A stretch of DNA of 64,000 nt from Actinoallomurus iriomotensis (GCF_030269445.1 NZ_BSTJ01000008.1:1-64000), one strand, 5' to 3'. Positions 10,071 through 19,563 are shown, counted from the first letter of the stretch. Numbers and translations: made by a program. Notes: a model not told the origin generated them from the letters alone.

Positions 10071-10117
10071 TCGGCACGGGCCCGGAGTTCCGCGCCGCAA
10101 AGGCGGGTCGAGCGTGA
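10067..10117 (+). CDS. Possible 16-codon coupling ORF between folC and the DUF4233 gene
   Basis: An ATG at 10067 overlaps the folC stop (ATGA). A 16-codon frame then ends in TGA at 10115-10117, overlapping the GTG start of the DUF4233 gene (GTGA). It could be a translational-coupling leader that moves ribosomes from folC to the next start. This rests only on the two overlaps; no product is known. Confidence 0.25.
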   Translation: MIGTGPEFRAAKAGRA

Positions 10118-10431
10118 GAAGACTGTGTGCCGTCGTCCTCGCCCTTCAGGCGGTGGTGACCGCTCTGTCGATTCCGGTGGCGATCGCCGTGGCGCACGCG
10201 GACGGCACGACGGCGGGTGTCGTGGGCGGCGTCCTGGCGGTGGCCGGGCTGGTCGTCGCGGGTCTGCTGCGGTTCCGGTGGGCGTACGTCGCCGGGAGCG
10301 TGTTGCAGGTTCTGGTGATAGCGACCGGTTTCGTGGTGACGACGATGTTCGTTCTCGGGATCATATTCGCCGCTCTGTGGGCGACGGCGATTTGGCTCGG
10401 ATGGCGGGTGGAAGGCGCTCCGGCGCGCTAA
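10114..10431 (+). CDS. DUF4233 family membrane protein
   Basis: This 105-residue protein is almost wholly hydrophobic, with about three to four membrane segments separated by short Arg-bearing turns (LLRFRWAYV, WLGWRVEG). DUF4233 proteins regularly lie immediately after folC in actinobacteria, and the position and sequence character here match. Function is unknown. The start is GTG. It is followed by a ~108-bp AT-richer gap before the next gene. Confidence 0.8.
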   Translation: MRRLCAVVLALQAVVTALSIPVAIAVAHADGTTAGVVGGVLAVAGLVVAGLLRFRWAYVAGSVLQVLVIATGFVVTTMFVLGIIFAALWATAIWLGWRVEGAPAR

Positions 10432-10539
10432 TGTCGGGTTGACTCTTCAGCGTTCCCCGTCGAACAGAATATCAATTCCAGCAAAGTCGGACATTTACCG
10501 AATTCGTTGGAAACGGGGATGACTCCGGGAGGCCGCCCG

Positions 10540-12009
10540 ATGACTGATCTTCCCGAAATTCGCCCCGAAAGTCATGACGTGCAACGGCGAGACCCGGCCG
10601 GGCTCGCCATTCTCCTTCTCGTTCTGGTCACCGCCATTCCCGCCGCGGTTCTCGTGCTGCCCAACACCGCGTCCTACGTCGTGCCGCAGGCGGCCCGCGA
10701 CCTCGGCCTGTCGGGCGGCGAGGCGGCCGGGTTCGTACGGGCGACCGGCCTCGCGATGCCGGCGCTCCTGCTGGCCACCCCGCTCGCCGCCGTGCTGGCC
10801 CGGCGGCGCACTCCGTGGGGCGTCCTGTTCGGCGGCCTGGCCCTCCTGCTCGGCGCCCAGGCGTCGGCCGCGTACGCCACCTCGGTGCCGCTCACGGGCC
10901 TCCTGCGGGCCGTGGAGGGGGTCGGGGCGGGCGCCGTCCTGCCGGCGGCCCTCCTGCTCGCCTGCGAGCGCTCCGAACGCCGCCTGGCGACCGGGGTGTG
11001 GGCGGCCGCCCTGACCGGCTCCCTGCTGCTGGCCACGCCCGCCGTCCTGGCCGTCACGCCCGGCCCGTACGGCGCCTACGCGGCCGAGTGGCGGGTGATC
11101 CTGCATCCGTACTGGTGGCTCGGGGCGACCGCGCTCGTGGGCACCGGCCTGCTGGGCGTGCTGCGCCTGCGGCCGCCCATCGGGCCGGGTGTGCCGGCGC
11201 CCACGCGGGGGGAGCGCGTGCTGTTGCTGCTGCCGGTCGCGCCCGCCGCCGGGTTCGCCTTCCTGGCCGTCGTGACGACGTACGCCTGGTCGCCGGGGGG
11301 CCAGCTCATCCTGGCCGCGTGCGCCGTGACCGGCCTGCTCGGCATCGCCCTGGCCGGGTCGCGCGGCGCCGTCACCGGCAGCCCGCTCGGGTACGCCGTG
11401 GTGATGGTCGCCGTGGGCCTGCTGTCGATGCCGGTGACCGGACCGCTGGCGGGGCTGCTGGGCGGGCGCGGCGTGCCGTTCGGGCCGTTCGCCGTGGGCG
11501 CGGGGTGCGCCGCGCTGGCCGTGCTCACCGCGACCGCGACCCGGCGGCCGGCCGGACGGGGCGCGGTGATGTGCGGGTTCGGCCTGGTCACCGCCGCGAT
11601 GGTGGCGCTCGTGGCGATGGGCGCCGGGGCCGACCGGTGGGAGCTGTCCGGCGCGCTGGGGGCCCTGGGTACGGGCATGGGCCTGGCGCTGGGCACCACG
11701 CTGCGGCCGGCCGGGGCGGGCCCGGCGCTCTTCGGCCTGACCCTGTGCCTGCCCGCCGTGCTCGGCGGCCACCTCGTCGTCGGGCCGCTCCAGGTCGCCA
11801 GGGTCGGCGCGGTGACGAGGACGGGAGGGGGCACCGCCCAGGCGCTGGCGGCGCTGACCGACGCGTACCGGATGTGGCTGGTGAGCGCCTGCGTGATCGC
11901 CGTGGTGCTCGCCGTCGCGACCGCCTGGACCGGGCGCGGCCGGGCGCGCCGGGACGCCGCCGTCGCCGCGGCTCCGGGCTCCAGCGGCGCCGCCCTTCCC
12001 ACCGGGTGA
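10540..12009 (+). CDS. MFS-like multi-pass membrane protein
   Basis: This 489-residue protein has about 12-14 hydrophobic segments, Gly/Ala/Leu-rich throughout, with an MFS-like early segment (GFVRATGLAMPALLLATPLAAVLARRR resembles the loop 2-3 region). No substrate motif is apparent. The ATG at 10540 is preferred because GGGAGG lies 7 bases before it; alternatives upstream are TTG 10507 and ATG 10519. It sits between DUF4233 and ndk, where no transporter is usually needed, so it may be a lineage-specific insertion. Assignment to a transporter family is by topology only. Confidence 0.7.
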   Translation: MTDLPEIRPESHDVQRRDPAGLAILLLVLVTAIPAAVLVLPNTASYVVPQAARDLGLSGGEAAGFVRATGLAMPALLLATPLAAVLARRRTPWGVLFGGLALLLGAQASAAYATSVPLTGLLRAVEGVGAGAVLPAALLLACERSERRLATGVWAAALTGSLLLATPAVLAVTPGPYGAYAAEWRVILHPYWWLGATALVGTGLLGVLRLRPPIGPGVPAPTRGERVLLLLPVAPAAGFAFLAVVTTYAWSPGGQLILAACAVTGLLGIALAGSRGAVTGSPLGYAVVMVAVGLLSMPVTGPLAGLLGGRGVPFGPFAVGAGCAALAVLTATATRRPAGRGAVMCGFGLVTAAMVALVAMGAGADRWELSGALGALGTGMGLALGTTLRPAGAGPALFGLTLCLPAVLGGHLVVGPLQVARVGAVTRTGGGTAQALAALTDAYRMWLVSACVIAVVLAVATAWTGRGRARRDAAVAAAPGSSGAALPTG

Positions 12010-12149
12010 CACGGGTAGGATCGCAGCCACACGCGGAGGCCCGGCCGCGAGCCGTCATCGCCGAGCTCGGCATCGCAGCCTGTCATGCGGCGACCGCCCT
12101 CCCGGCCCCGTGACGATCGTCATCCAAAGAACGCGAGGAGAACCAACCC

Positions 12150-12560
12150 GTGTCCGAACGCACTCTTGTCCTCGTCAAGCCCGACGGCGTACGCCGGGGG
12201 ATCGTCGGCGACGTGATCTCGCGCATCGAGCGCAAGGGCCTCAAGCTCGTCGCGCTGGAGCTGCGCACGCTCGAGCGCGAGGTCGCCGAGACCCACTACG
12301 AGGAGCACCGGGAGAAGCCGTTCTTCGGTTCCCTCGTCGAGTTCATCACCGGCGGCCCGCTCGTCGCGATGGTGGTGGAGGGGCCGCGCGCCATCGAGGC
12401 GTTCCGCGGGCTCGCCGGCGCCACCGACCCGGTCGCCGCGGCGCCCGGCACGATCCGCGGCGACCACGCCCTGGAGATCCAGGAGAACATCGTCCACGGC
12501 TCCGACTCCACCTACTCCGCCGAGCGTGAGATCAAGCTCTTCTTCCCGAACCTTTTCTGA
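12150..12560 (+). CDS. ndk: Nucleoside diphosphate kinase
   Basis: This 136-residue protein transfers the gamma-phosphate between nucleoside triphosphates and diphosphates through a phospho-histidine. It begins [16 protein letters not shown], has the typical RxxxD...GPATDP-equivalent GATDP segment, and has the active-site histidine in ENIVHGSDS. Length matches the family. The GTG start has GAGGAGAA a few bases upstream. A strong terminator follows at 12574-12609, so it ends the folC-side transcription unit. Confidence 0.97.
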   Translation: MSERTLVLVKPDGVRRGIVGDVISRIERKGLKLVALELRTLEREVAETHYEEHREKPFFGSLVEFITGGPLVAMVVEGPRAIEAFRGLAGATDPVAAAPGTIRGDHALEIQENIVHGSDSTYSAEREIKLFFPNLF

Positions 12561-12573
12561 CGACGGCGCCAAG

Positions 12574-12609
12574 ACGCGCGGTCCGGAGCGACTCCGGTCC
12601 GCGCGTTTT
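12574..12609 (+). terminator. Intrinsic terminator after ndk
   Basis: ACGCGCGG and CCGGAG pair with CTCCGG and CCGCGCGT around a CGA loop, with one T-T mismatch. The stem ends in TTTTGTTT. It starts 14 bases after the ndk stop and separates ndk from the mre cluster. Confidence 0.85.
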
Positions 12610-12749
12610 GTTTAGCGTGACCGGCTCCTGACCGGAGCGTTACGGAGCGACGACGCGCGACGATTGGTCCTGCATCAACTGGCCTGTTCCGAGTTACCAT
12701 GACAATGCGCTCCTGCACGCCCGCCAATCTCGAAGGGCTGCCTTTCTTC

Positions 12750-13781
12750 ATGGGTAACAAGCTGTCGTTCCTCGGCCGCGACATGGCGGTCGATCTGGGT
12801 ACGGCGAACACGTTGGTCTACGTCCGCGGTCGCGGCATCGTGCTCAACGAGCCCTCTGTCGTGGCGATCAACACCCACACGGGCAAGATCGTCGCCGTCG
12901 GGATCGAAGCCAAGCGGATGATCGGCCGTACGCCGGGCAACATCGTCGCGGTGCGTCCGCTGAAGGACGGCGTCATCGCCGACTTCGACGTCACCGAACG
13001 GATGCTGCGCTACTTCATCCAAAAGGTTCACAAACGCCGACATTTCGCCAAGCCACGCATCGTCGTGGCCGTGCCCAGCGGCATCACCGGGGTCGAACAG
13101 CGGGCGGTGAAGGAGGCGGGCTACCAGGCCGGGGCCAGGCGCGTCTACATCATCGAGGAGCCCATGGCCGCCGCGATCGGCGCCGGGCTGCCGGTGCACG
13201 AGCCGACCGGCAACATGGTCGTCGACATCGGCGGCGGCACGACCGAGGTCGCGATCATCTCGCTCGGCGGCATCGTGACGAGCCAGTCCATCCGCGTCGG
13301 CGGCGACGAGCTCGACCAGGCGATCATCTCCTACGCCAAGAAGGAGTACTCCCTCATGCTGGGGGAGCGCACCTCCGAGGAGATCAAGATGGCGATCGGG
13401 TCGGCGTACCCCTTCGACGACGAGCCGCACGCCGAGATCCGCGGCCGCGACCTCGTCAGCGGGCTGCCGAAGACCGTCGTGATCTCCGCCGAGGAGATCC
13501 GCCGCGCGATCGAGGAGCCGGTCAACACCGTCGTCGACGCGGTCAAGACCACCCTGGACAAATGCCCGCCCGAGCTGTCCGGCGACATCATGGACCGCGG
13601 CATCGCGCTGACCGGAGGCGGCGCGCTGCTGAAGAACATCGATGAGCGCCTGCGCGAAGAGACCGGCATGCCGATCCACATGGTCGACAATCCGCTCGAC
13701 TCGGTCGTGCTCGGCTCGGGCAAGTGCGTCGAGGACTTCGAGGCACTGCGGCAGGTCCTCGTACCCGAACCAAGGCGTTAG
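12750..13781 (+). CDS. mreB: Rod shape-determining protein MreB
   Basis: This 343-residue bacterial actin homologue opens with [21 protein letters not shown], the phosphate-1 motif, has the ATP-binding [15 protein letters not shown] and closes with TGGGALLKN. It forms membrane-associated filaments that direct wall synthesis with MreC, MreD, PBP2 and RodA encoded next to it. The start was moved from ATG 12699 to ATG 12750 ([11 protein letters not shown]), because known actinobacterial MreB proteins begin just before the SF(I/L)GRDMA segment. The upstream 17 codons look unlike MreB. Confidence 0.96.
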   Translation: MGNKLSFLGRDMAVDLGTANTLVYVRGRGIVLNEPSVVAINTHTGKIVAVGIEAKRMIGRTPGNIVAVRPLKDGVIADFDVTERMLRYFIQKVHKRRHFAKPRIVVAVPSGITGVEQRAVKEAGYQAGARRVYIIEEPMAAAIGAGLPVHEPTGNMVVDIGGGTTEVAIISLGGIVTSQSIRVGGDELDQAIISYAKKEYSLMLGERTSEEIKMAIGSAYPFDDEPHAEIRGRDLVSGLPKTVVISAEEIRRAIEEPVNTVVDAVKTTLDKCPPELSGDIMDRGIALTGGGALLKNIDERLREETGMPIHMVDNPLDSVVLGSGKCVEDFEALRQVLVPEPRR

Positions 13782-13793
13782 GACACCTGGCCG

Positions 13794-14771
13794 GTGAAGG
13801 ACACCCGGCGAACCCGCGCCGTCCTCGGCGTGCTGTTGCTCGTCTCGCTCGCCATGATCACTGTGGACTACCGCGGTGGGGACCACTCCCCGCTGAGGGT
13901 GCTGCGCGGCTTCGGCGAGGCCATCTTCGGCCCCATCGAGCAGGGCGCCACCGCGGTCGTCCATCCGATCGCCGGCGCCTTCCACACGTTCACCGGCGCG
14001 CCGAGCGCGCACCGGCGGATCACCCGGCTCGAACGCGAGAACCAGCAGCTGCGCCGGCAACTGCGCACCGGACAACTCGACAAGCGGCGGGCCGGCGAGC
14101 TCGAGAGCCTCCTCGGCTCCTCGGGTCTCGGCGGCTACCGCATCGTCCCGGCGGAGGTGATCTCCTCCGGCGAGGGCATGGAGAACACCGTCTCGCTCGA
14201 CGTCGGCAGCCGCAGCGGCGTGCAGCCGAACATGACCGTGCTGTCCGGCGACGGGCTGGTCGGCCGGGTGACCCGTGTCGGGCCGACCACCTCGACGGTC
14301 ATGCTCGCCACCGACGCGGCGTCGTCGGTCGGCGGGCGGCTGGAGAGCTCCAACGAGATCGGCATCGTGCAGGGCGCCGGCCGCCACGGCGGCTCGTCGC
14401 TGAAGTTCCAGCTGCTCGACTCCACGGTGGTGATGGAGCCCGGCCAGCGCATCGTCTCGTTCGGCTCCGAGGACGACCGGCCGTACGTCCCCGGTGTCCC
14501 GATCGGCACGATCACCAGGATCGAGCGGACGTCGGGGTCGCTGACCCGCACCGCGGTCGTACGCCCGTTCGTGCACTTCACCTCGCTCGACGTGGTCGGC
14601 GTGGTGGTCGCGGCGCCGAAGCGCAACCCGCGCGACTCGGTGCTGCCGCCCTCGCCCTCGCCGTCGACCCCCACGCCCACACCCACGCCATCGCAACCGC
14701 CGCCGGCCCAGGCCGGCTCGTCCGCGCCGCCGAAGTCCCGGCCGGCTCCGTCACCGACGTCGAGAGGCTGA
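13794..14771 (+). CDS. mreC: Rod shape-determining protein MreC
   Basis: This 325-residue protein has an N-terminal membrane segment (~10-25), a coiled coil (~80-105, ITRLERENQQLRRQLRTG) and the extracytoplasmic beta-domain (~115-275) with the MreC pattern of paired barrels (SGVQPNMTVLSGDGLVGRVTRVG). The last ~45 residues are a Pro/Ser/Thr-rich tail beyond the core, common in actinobacteria. The GTG start is 12 bases after mreB. It bridges MreB filaments to the penicillin-binding protein in the elongation complex. Confidence 0.95.
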   Translation: MKDTRRTRAVLGVLLLVSLAMITVDYRGGDHSPLRVLRGFGEAIFGPIEQGATAVVHPIAGAFHTFTGAPSAHRRITRLERENQQLRRQLRTGQLDKRRAGELESLLGSSGLGGYRIVPAEVISSGEGMENTVSLDVGSRSGVQPNMTVLSGDGLVGRVTRVGPTTSTVMLATDAASSVGGRLESSNEIGIVQGAGRHGGSSLKFQLLDSTVVMEPGQRIVSFGSEDDRPYVPGVPIGTITRIERTSGSLTRTAVVRPFVHFTSLDVVGVVVAAPKRNPRDSVLPPSPSPSTPTPTPTPSQPPPAQAGSSAPPKSRPAPSPTSRG

Positions 14772-14773
14772 CC

Positions 14774-15319
14774 GTGTCACGTAACGTCCTCGCCTCGATC
14801 GTCATCGTCGCCGCGCTGATCCTGCAGGTGACGGTCGTCAACCGGCTGCCGCTGCCCGGCTCGGTGGTGCCCGACCTCGTGCTGCTGGCCGTCGTGGCGC
14901 TCGCCCTGGTCAACGGCTCGCTGCGCGGGCTCGTCGCCGGGTTCTGCGCGGGCCTGGCCGCCGACATCATCCCGCCGGCCGACCACACGATCGGCCGGTA
15001 CGCACTCGTCTTCTGCCTCATCGGCTACGTCTGCGGGTCGGTCGCCGTCGAGATGGACCGGGCGCCGCTGCTGCCGTTCGTGGCGGTGGCCGCCGGCGCC
15101 CTCGCCGGCACCGTGCTGTACGCGCTGGTCGGCGCCATGCTCGGCGATCCACGGGCCCGCTGGCCGGTGGTCTCGCACGTGCTGCCGCTCCAGGTCTTCT
15201 ACGACATCGTCGCCAGCCCGTTCGTGGTGTGGGCCGTGCTACGGCTGACCAACCGCGCCGAACGCCCACGCGACTCGGCGGGGCTGGACCCGGTGCCCGG
15301 CTTCTACCGGGCGAGGTAG
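14774..15319 (+). CDS. mreD: Rod shape-determining protein MreD
   Basis: This 181-residue membrane protein has about five hydrophobic segments. It begins SRNVLASIVIVAALILQVTV and carries the MreD signature PDLVLLAVVALALVNGSLRGLVAGFCAGLAADI. The start is GTG at 14774, only 2 bases after the mreC stop; a longer same-frame reading further upstream overlaps mreC and is spurious. The tail is hydrophilic (RAERPRDSAGLDP). It is the inner-membrane partner of MreC in wall elongation. Confidence 0.93.
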   Translation: MSRNVLASIVIVAALILQVTVVNRLPLPGSVVPDLVLLAVVALALVNGSLRGLVAGFCAGLAADIIPPADHTIGRYALVFCLIGYVCGSVAVEMDRAPLLPFVAVAAGALAGTVLYALVGAMLGDPRARWPVVSHVLPLQVFYDIVASPFVVWAVLRLTNRAERPRDSAGLDPVPGFYRAR

Positions 15320-15323
15320 GCCG

Positions 15324-17474
15324 ATGGGCTCACGTTCTCGCGTGCGGCTCGTCGTGCTGCACGTCATGGTCATGTCGCTGCTGCTGTCGCTCGGCGGGCG
15401 GCTCTGGTACCTGCAGGTCATGAACGGCGCGCACTACCGCCGGGTGGCCGCCGACAACGGCATCCGCGACATCATCGTGCCGGCGCCGCGCGGGCAGATC
15501 CTCGACGACGCCGGCCGTCCGCTGGTGCGCAACCGCACGGCCCTGGTCGTCTCGGCCGACCGTACGGTCCTGCTGCGGCAGAAGGACGGCGGCAGGGCCG
15601 TGCTCCAACGGCTCGCCGGCGTGCTCGGAGTGCCGTACGCCCAGCTCGCCGCCAAGGTCCGCCTGTGCGGGCCGGGCGTCACCCGGCCCTGCTGGACCGG
15701 CTCCCCGTACCAGCCGATCCCGCTCGACGACAACGCCGACGCCCGCAAGGCACTGCAGATCCGCGAGCGCCAAGAGGACTTTCCCGGCATCAGCGCGCAG
15801 CTCCAGGCGGTCCGCGACTATCCCCGTACGGACGGGGCGGGCGCCGCGCAGGCCCTCGGATACCTCCAGCCGATCACCCAGGAGGAGCTGAACAAGCGCA
15901 AGGGCATCAAGGTCACCGGCTACAGCGGCGTCGACCTGATCGGCCGCGACGGCCTCGAGGCGATCTACGACGGCGACCTGCGCGGCGCGACGGGCGTACG
16001 CCGGGTGCTGGTCGACAGCCAGGGGCGGGTCACCGGCGTCGCGTCCGAAAAGCCGCCGGTGTCCGGCGGCAACCTCGTCACCAGCATCGACGCCAAGGTT
16101 CAGGGCGATGTCGAGGCCGCGCTCAAACACGCCATCGACGCCGCGCACAAACGCGGCGACCCCGCCGACTCAGGGGCCGCCGTGGTCATGGACGTGCGCA
16201 CCGGACGGGTCATGGCGCTCGGCAGCTACCCGACCTACAACCCGGCGGTGTGGACCGGCGGCATCTCCCAGAGCGAGTACGACGGGCTGCTCAACAAGAG
16301 CAAGGGACAGCCGCTGATCTCCCGCGCCACTCAGGGCGAGTTCGCGCCGGGCTCGACGTTCAAGGTCTCCTCGCTGCCGGCGGCGATCCGTGACGGCTAC
16401 CCGCTGCACGGCATCTACGGTTGCCCGTCGTCGTACATGGTGGGCGCGCGCGCGTTCAGCAACTTCGAGGGCGAGTCCGGCGGCGACATCACCCTGCACC
16501 AGGCGATCGTGATGTCCTGCGACACGATCTTCTACCGGTTCGCGTACGAGGAGTGGCTCCGCGACGGCGGCATGCACCCGGTGAAGAACCCCAAGGACCC
16601 GATGATCAAAATGGCCAAGGACTTCGGGTTCGGCAAGCGCACCGGCATCGACCTGGTCGGCGAGTCCCCGGGGCGCATCCCCAGCCGGCAGTGGAAGACG
16701 GACTACTGGGACGCCACCAAGGCCTCCGACTGCAAGCACGGCAAGACCGGCTATCCCGACGTCGCCAAGACCGACCCGGCGCGCGCGGCGTACCTCAAGC
16801 AGATGGCCGCGGAGAACTGCGTCGACGGCTACGTCTTCCGCGCCGGCGACGCGGCCAACTTCTCGGTCGGCCAGGGCGACGTGCTGGTCACACCGCTGCA
16901 GCTCGCCCGCGCGTACGCCGCGGTGGCCAACGGCGGCACGCTGTGGAGCCCGCGCGTCGGCAAGGCGGTGCTGGCGCCCAACGGCACGATCGCCCGCCGC
17001 ATCGATCCGGTGAAGGCCGGCACGCTGCCGATCTCGCAGAAGGTGCTGGCGTACATGAGGAGCGCGTTCGCCGACGTGCCCAAGTCCGGTACGGCGGCCG
17101 GGGCGTTCGGCGGGTTCCCGCTCGACAAGCTGCCCGTCGCCGGCAAGACCGGCACCGCGGAGGTCTGGGGCAAGAAGGACAACTCCTGGTTCGCCTCCTA
17201 CGCCCCGGCCAACAACCCGCACTACGTCGTCGTGGTGATGGTCACCCAGACCGGCACCGGCGCGACCACGGCCGCGCCGGCCGTACGCGAGATCTGGGAG
17301 GACATGTACGGCCTGCGCAAGGGCAAGAAGGCCGACCTGCCCGACGGGAAGGTGCCCGACCGGCTCCCGGCGCTCGCCTCCGACGGCACGATCGTTCCAC
17401 CGCCCGGTTTCGGCGAGCCGGAGGACAAGACGCCCGCGTCCGTTCCCGCCCCCCGCCGGAAGAAGCACAAATGA
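15324..17474 (+). CDS. mrdA: Penicillin-binding protein 2, cell-wall transpeptidase
   Basis: This 716-residue class B PBP has one N-terminal membrane segment (~8-28), a pedestal domain (~45-230) with RGQILDDAGRPLVRN, and a transpeptidase domain (~255-670). The catalytic serine is S344 in GSTFK, the second motif is SCD in IVMSCDTIFY, and the third is K608-T-G-T. A C-terminal ~45-residue charged, Pro-rich tail ends RRKKHK. It cross-links peptidoglycan with RodA as its glycosyltransferase partner; the rodA start overlaps this stop (ATGA). Start ATG, 4 bases after mreD. Confidence 0.95.
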   Translation: MGSRSRVRLVVLHVMVMSLLLSLGGRLWYLQVMNGAHYRRVAADNGIRDIIVPAPRGQILDDAGRPLVRNRTALVVSADRTVLLRQKDGGRAVLQRLAGVLGVPYAQLAAKVRLCGPGVTRPCWTGSPYQPIPLDDNADARKALQIRERQEDFPGISAQLQAVRDYPRTDGAGAAQALGYLQPITQEELNKRKGIKVTGYSGVDLIGRDGLEAIYDGDLRGATGVRRVLVDSQGRVTGVASEKPPVSGGNLVTSIDAKVQGDVEAALKHAIDAAHKRGDPADSGAAVVMDVRTGRVMALGSYPTYNPAVWTGGISQSEYDGLLNKSKGQPLISRATQGEFAPGSTFKVSSLPAAIRDGYPLHGIYGCPSSYMVGARAFSNFEGESGGDITLHQAIVMSCDTIFYRFAYEEWLRDGGMHPVKNPKDPMIKMAKDFGFGKRTGIDLVGESPGRIPSRQWKTDYWDATKASDCKHGKTGYPDVAKTDPARAAYLKQMAAENCVDGYVFRAGDAANFSVGQGDVLVTPLQLARAYAAVANGGTLWSPRVGKAVLAPNGTIARRIDPVKAGTLPISQKVLAYMRSAFADVPKSGTAAGAFGGFPLDKLPVAGKTGTAEVWGKKDNSWFASYAPANNPHYVVVVMVTQTGTGATTAAPAVREIWEDMYGLRKGKKADLPDGKVPDRLPALASDGTIVPPPGFGEPEDKTPASVPAPRRKKHK

Positions 17475-18646
17475 TCGGCGGGTACGGCCGGCCGCTCGAA
17501 GGGCGCTCGTGGCTGAGCCGGCTGTCCGACTCGCCGTTGCGCCGGCTCGACTGGACGCTCCTCTGCGTCACGGCGATCCTGACCGCGATCGGCTCGGTGC
17601 TGGTGTTCTCCGCGACCCGCGGCGGCCTGAGCGAGGCGGGCGACGATCCGTACACCTACCTGAAGAAACACCTGTTCAACATCGCGATCGGGGTCATCCT
17701 CGGCGGCGTGACGGCGGCGCTGGACTACCGGCTGCTGCGGGCGTACGCGCCGATCGTGTACGCCGCCGCGTGCGTCGGCCTGGTCGTCGTGCTGACACCG
17801 CTGGGCGCGACGATCAACGGCTCGCACTCGTGGATCACGCTGGGCGGTGGGTTCCAGCTCCAGCCGTCGGAGTTCGCCAAGGTCGGCCTGGTGGTGCTGC
17901 TGGCGATGATCCTCGGCGAGCCGCGCGACGGCGAGGTGGGCCCGGGACGCCGCGACATCCTGCTGGCCCTGGCGCTGGCCGCCCTGCCCGCGGGCCTGGT
18001 GATGCTCCAACCGGACCTGGGCACGACCCTGGTGTTCGGCGCGGTCGTCATCGGCATGCTGGCGGTCTGCGGCGCGCCCAAGCGCTGGGTGCTGGGGCTG
18101 CTGGGCGGCGCCGTGACCGGGGCGTTCCTGGTGTGGTGGCTGCACCTGCTCAAGCCGTACCAGATCAACCGGTTCACGGCGTTCGCCGATCCGTCGAAGG
18201 ACCCGCAGGGCGCGGGCTACAACGCCGAGCAGGCGCGCATCGCCGTCGGCTCGGGCGGGCTGCTCGGCAAGGGCCTGTTCCACGGCGAGCAGACGATCGG
18301 TCACTTCGTGCCGGAGCAGCACACGGACTTCATCTTCACGGTGGCGGGGGAGGAGCTCGGCTTCGTGGGCGCGGCGCTGATCACCGCGCTGCTGGGCGTG
18401 GTGCTGTGGCGGGGCCTGCGCATCGCGATGCAGGCGGCCGACCTGTTCGGCCTGCTGGTGGCCTCGGGCGTGGTGTGCTGGCTGGCCTTCCAGACGTTCG
18501 AGAACATCGGCATGACCGTCGGCATCATGCCGATCACCGGCCTGCCGCTGCCGTTCGTGTCGTACGGCGGCTCGGCGACGTTCGCCAACATGATCGCCGT
18601 CGGGCTCCTGGAGGCCGTGCACCTGCGCCACAACCCGTACGAGTGA
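17471..18646 (+). CDS. rodA: Peptidoglycan glycosyltransferase RodA (SEDS family)
   Basis: This 391-residue SEDS protein has about ten membrane segments. Typical motifs are SHSWITLGGGFQLQPSEFAK, LMLQPDLGTTLVF-like MLQPDLGTTLVFG, GYNAEQARIAVGSGGLLGKGL, the EQHTDFIFTVAGEELGF loop and PLPFVSYGGS. It polymerises lipid II into glycan strands for elongation. The ATG overlaps the mrdA stop by 4 bases, implying translational coupling. It ends the mre-mrdA-rodA unit. Confidence 0.95.
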   Translation: MIGGYGRPLEGRSWLSRLSDSPLRRLDWTLLCVTAILTAIGSVLVFSATRGGLSEAGDDPYTYLKKHLFNIAIGVILGGVTAALDYRLLRAYAPIVYAAACVGLVVVLTPLGATINGSHSWITLGGGFQLQPSEFAKVGLVVLLAMILGEPRDGEVGPGRRDILLALALAALPAGLVMLQPDLGTTLVFGAVVIGMLAVCGAPKRWVLGLLGGAVTGAFLVWWLHLLKPYQINRFTAFADPSKDPQGAGYNAEQARIAVGSGGLLGKGLFHGEQTIGHFVPEQHTDFIFTVAGEELGFVGAALITALLGVVLWRGLRIAMQAADLFGLLVASGVVCWLAFQTFENIGMTVGIMPITGLPLPFVSYGGSATFANMIAVGLLEAVHLRHNPYE

Positions 18647-18674
18647 CCGGGATCCGTCAGAGGCAACGCCTATC

Positions 18675-19172
18675 GTGCGGATCGTGACGGAGATCCGGTA
18701 CGTGCGGGGCGACGCCACGTGCCCCCAGGCCAAGGGCCCCAAGGTCATCGCGCACGTCTGCAACGACCGGGGCGGGTGGGGGAAGGGCTTCGTCGTGGCG
18801 GTGTCGCGGCGGTGGCCCGACCCGGAGAAGGCCTACCGGCGGTGGCGCCGCGGCCGCGCCGGCAACGACTTCGGGCTCGGCGCGGTCCAGCTCGTGCAGG
18901 TCCGCGCCGACACGTGGGTCGCCAACATGATCGGCCAGCACGGCACCAGGAGCGGCCGGAGCAGCGGGCCGCCGATCCGCTACGAGGCGCTGGACGAGTG
19001 CGTGCGCCGGCTGGCCGAACCGGCCGCCGCACTGGGGGCGAGCGTCCACATGCCCCGCATCGGCTGCGGCCTCGCCGGCGGACGCTGGGAGCGCGTCGAG
19101 CCTCTCATCGACACCCGCCTCGTCGCGGCCGGCGTCCCGGTGACCGTGTACGACCATGGTGACTTCGGGTGA
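18675..19172 (+). CDS. Macro-domain protein, probable ADP-ribose binding or hydrolysing
   Basis: This 165-residue single macro domain begins IRYVRGDATCPQ. It has the binding segment VIAHVCNDRGGWGKGFVVAVSRRWP, the loop GAVQLVQV...WVANMIGQHG and the second ligand loop MPRIGCGLAGGRW. The pattern resembles the Poa1p/ALC1-like branch, whose members bind ADP-ribose or remove it from targets. GTG 18675 is used; GTG 18684 is also possible. It stands alone 28 bases after rodA, with no ADP-ribosyltransferase gene nearby, so the partner reaction is unknown. Confidence 0.85.
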   Translation: MRIVTEIRYVRGDATCPQAKGPKVIAHVCNDRGGWGKGFVVAVSRRWPDPEKAYRRWRRGRAGNDFGLGAVQLVQVRADTWVANMIGQHGTRSGRSSGPPIRYEALDECVRRLAEPAAALGASVHMPRIGCGLAGGRWERVEPLIDTRLVAAGVPVTVYDHGDFG

Positions 19173-19272
19173 ACGGGTGGTCACTGGCGGATAGTAGGGG
19201 TTAAGTTACCCAATGTGACCGTAGCCATTGAGGCCGCCCCCCAGCGGCTCACGTATTTCGCCTGGCCGGAGC

Positions 19273-19292
19273 GATCCTACCCAAGTAGGATC
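19273..19292. promoter_or_regulatory. Perfect 20-bp palindromic operator before the toxin-antitoxin operon
   Basis: GATCCTACCCAAGTAGGATC is an 8-4-8 perfect inverted repeat ending 6 bases before ATG 19299. Ribbon-helix-helix antitoxins bind such palindromes to repress their own operon. Its place also argues against the longer reading from 19215, which would put the operator inside the gene. Confidence 0.7.
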
Positions 19293-19298
19293 GGCGCC

Positions 19299-19562
19299 AT
19301 GGCGATGAAGAAGCTGTCCATCACCCTGCCCGCCGAACTCGCGGAGATGGTCAGGCGCCAGGCCGAGGAAGAAGGCACCTCGGTCTCCGCCGTCATCGCC
19401 GACGTACTCGACCATCGCGCCCGCCAGATCGCCGGCGAGGAGGCGGTGCGATGGTTCGAGGAGGAGGAAGGTCCGTTCACGCCCGAAGAACTGATCGAGG
19501 CCGAGCGGATGTGGCAGGACGCCGAGGCCCATCAGCGCAAGATGCGAAGGGCGGCGACCTGA
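19299..19562 (+). CDS. Antitoxin, ribbon-helix-helix type
   Basis: This 87-residue protein begins MAMKKLSITLPAELAEMVRRQAEEEGTSVSAVIADVL, the standard strand-helix-helix RHH pattern of DNA-binding antitoxins. An acidic, toxin-binding tail follows (RWFEEEEGPFTPEELIEAERMW). ATG 19299 (or 19305) is preferred over 19215, because the region before it holds the palindromic operator and does not resemble the family. The toxin gene starts one base after this stop. It neutralises the PIN toxin and represses the operon. Confidence 0.85.
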   Translation: MAMKKLSITLPAELAEMVRRQAEEEGTSVSAVIADVLDHRARQIAGEEAVRWFEEEEGPFTPEELIEAERMWQDAEAHQRKMRRAAT

Positions 19563-19563
19563 C

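Noticed and set aside
13724-14773. N-terminal extension of MreD overlapping mreC
   Set aside because: The part upstream of GTG 14774 is out of frame with mreC and is an Arg/Ala/Pro shadow. MreD length and start agree with 14774.
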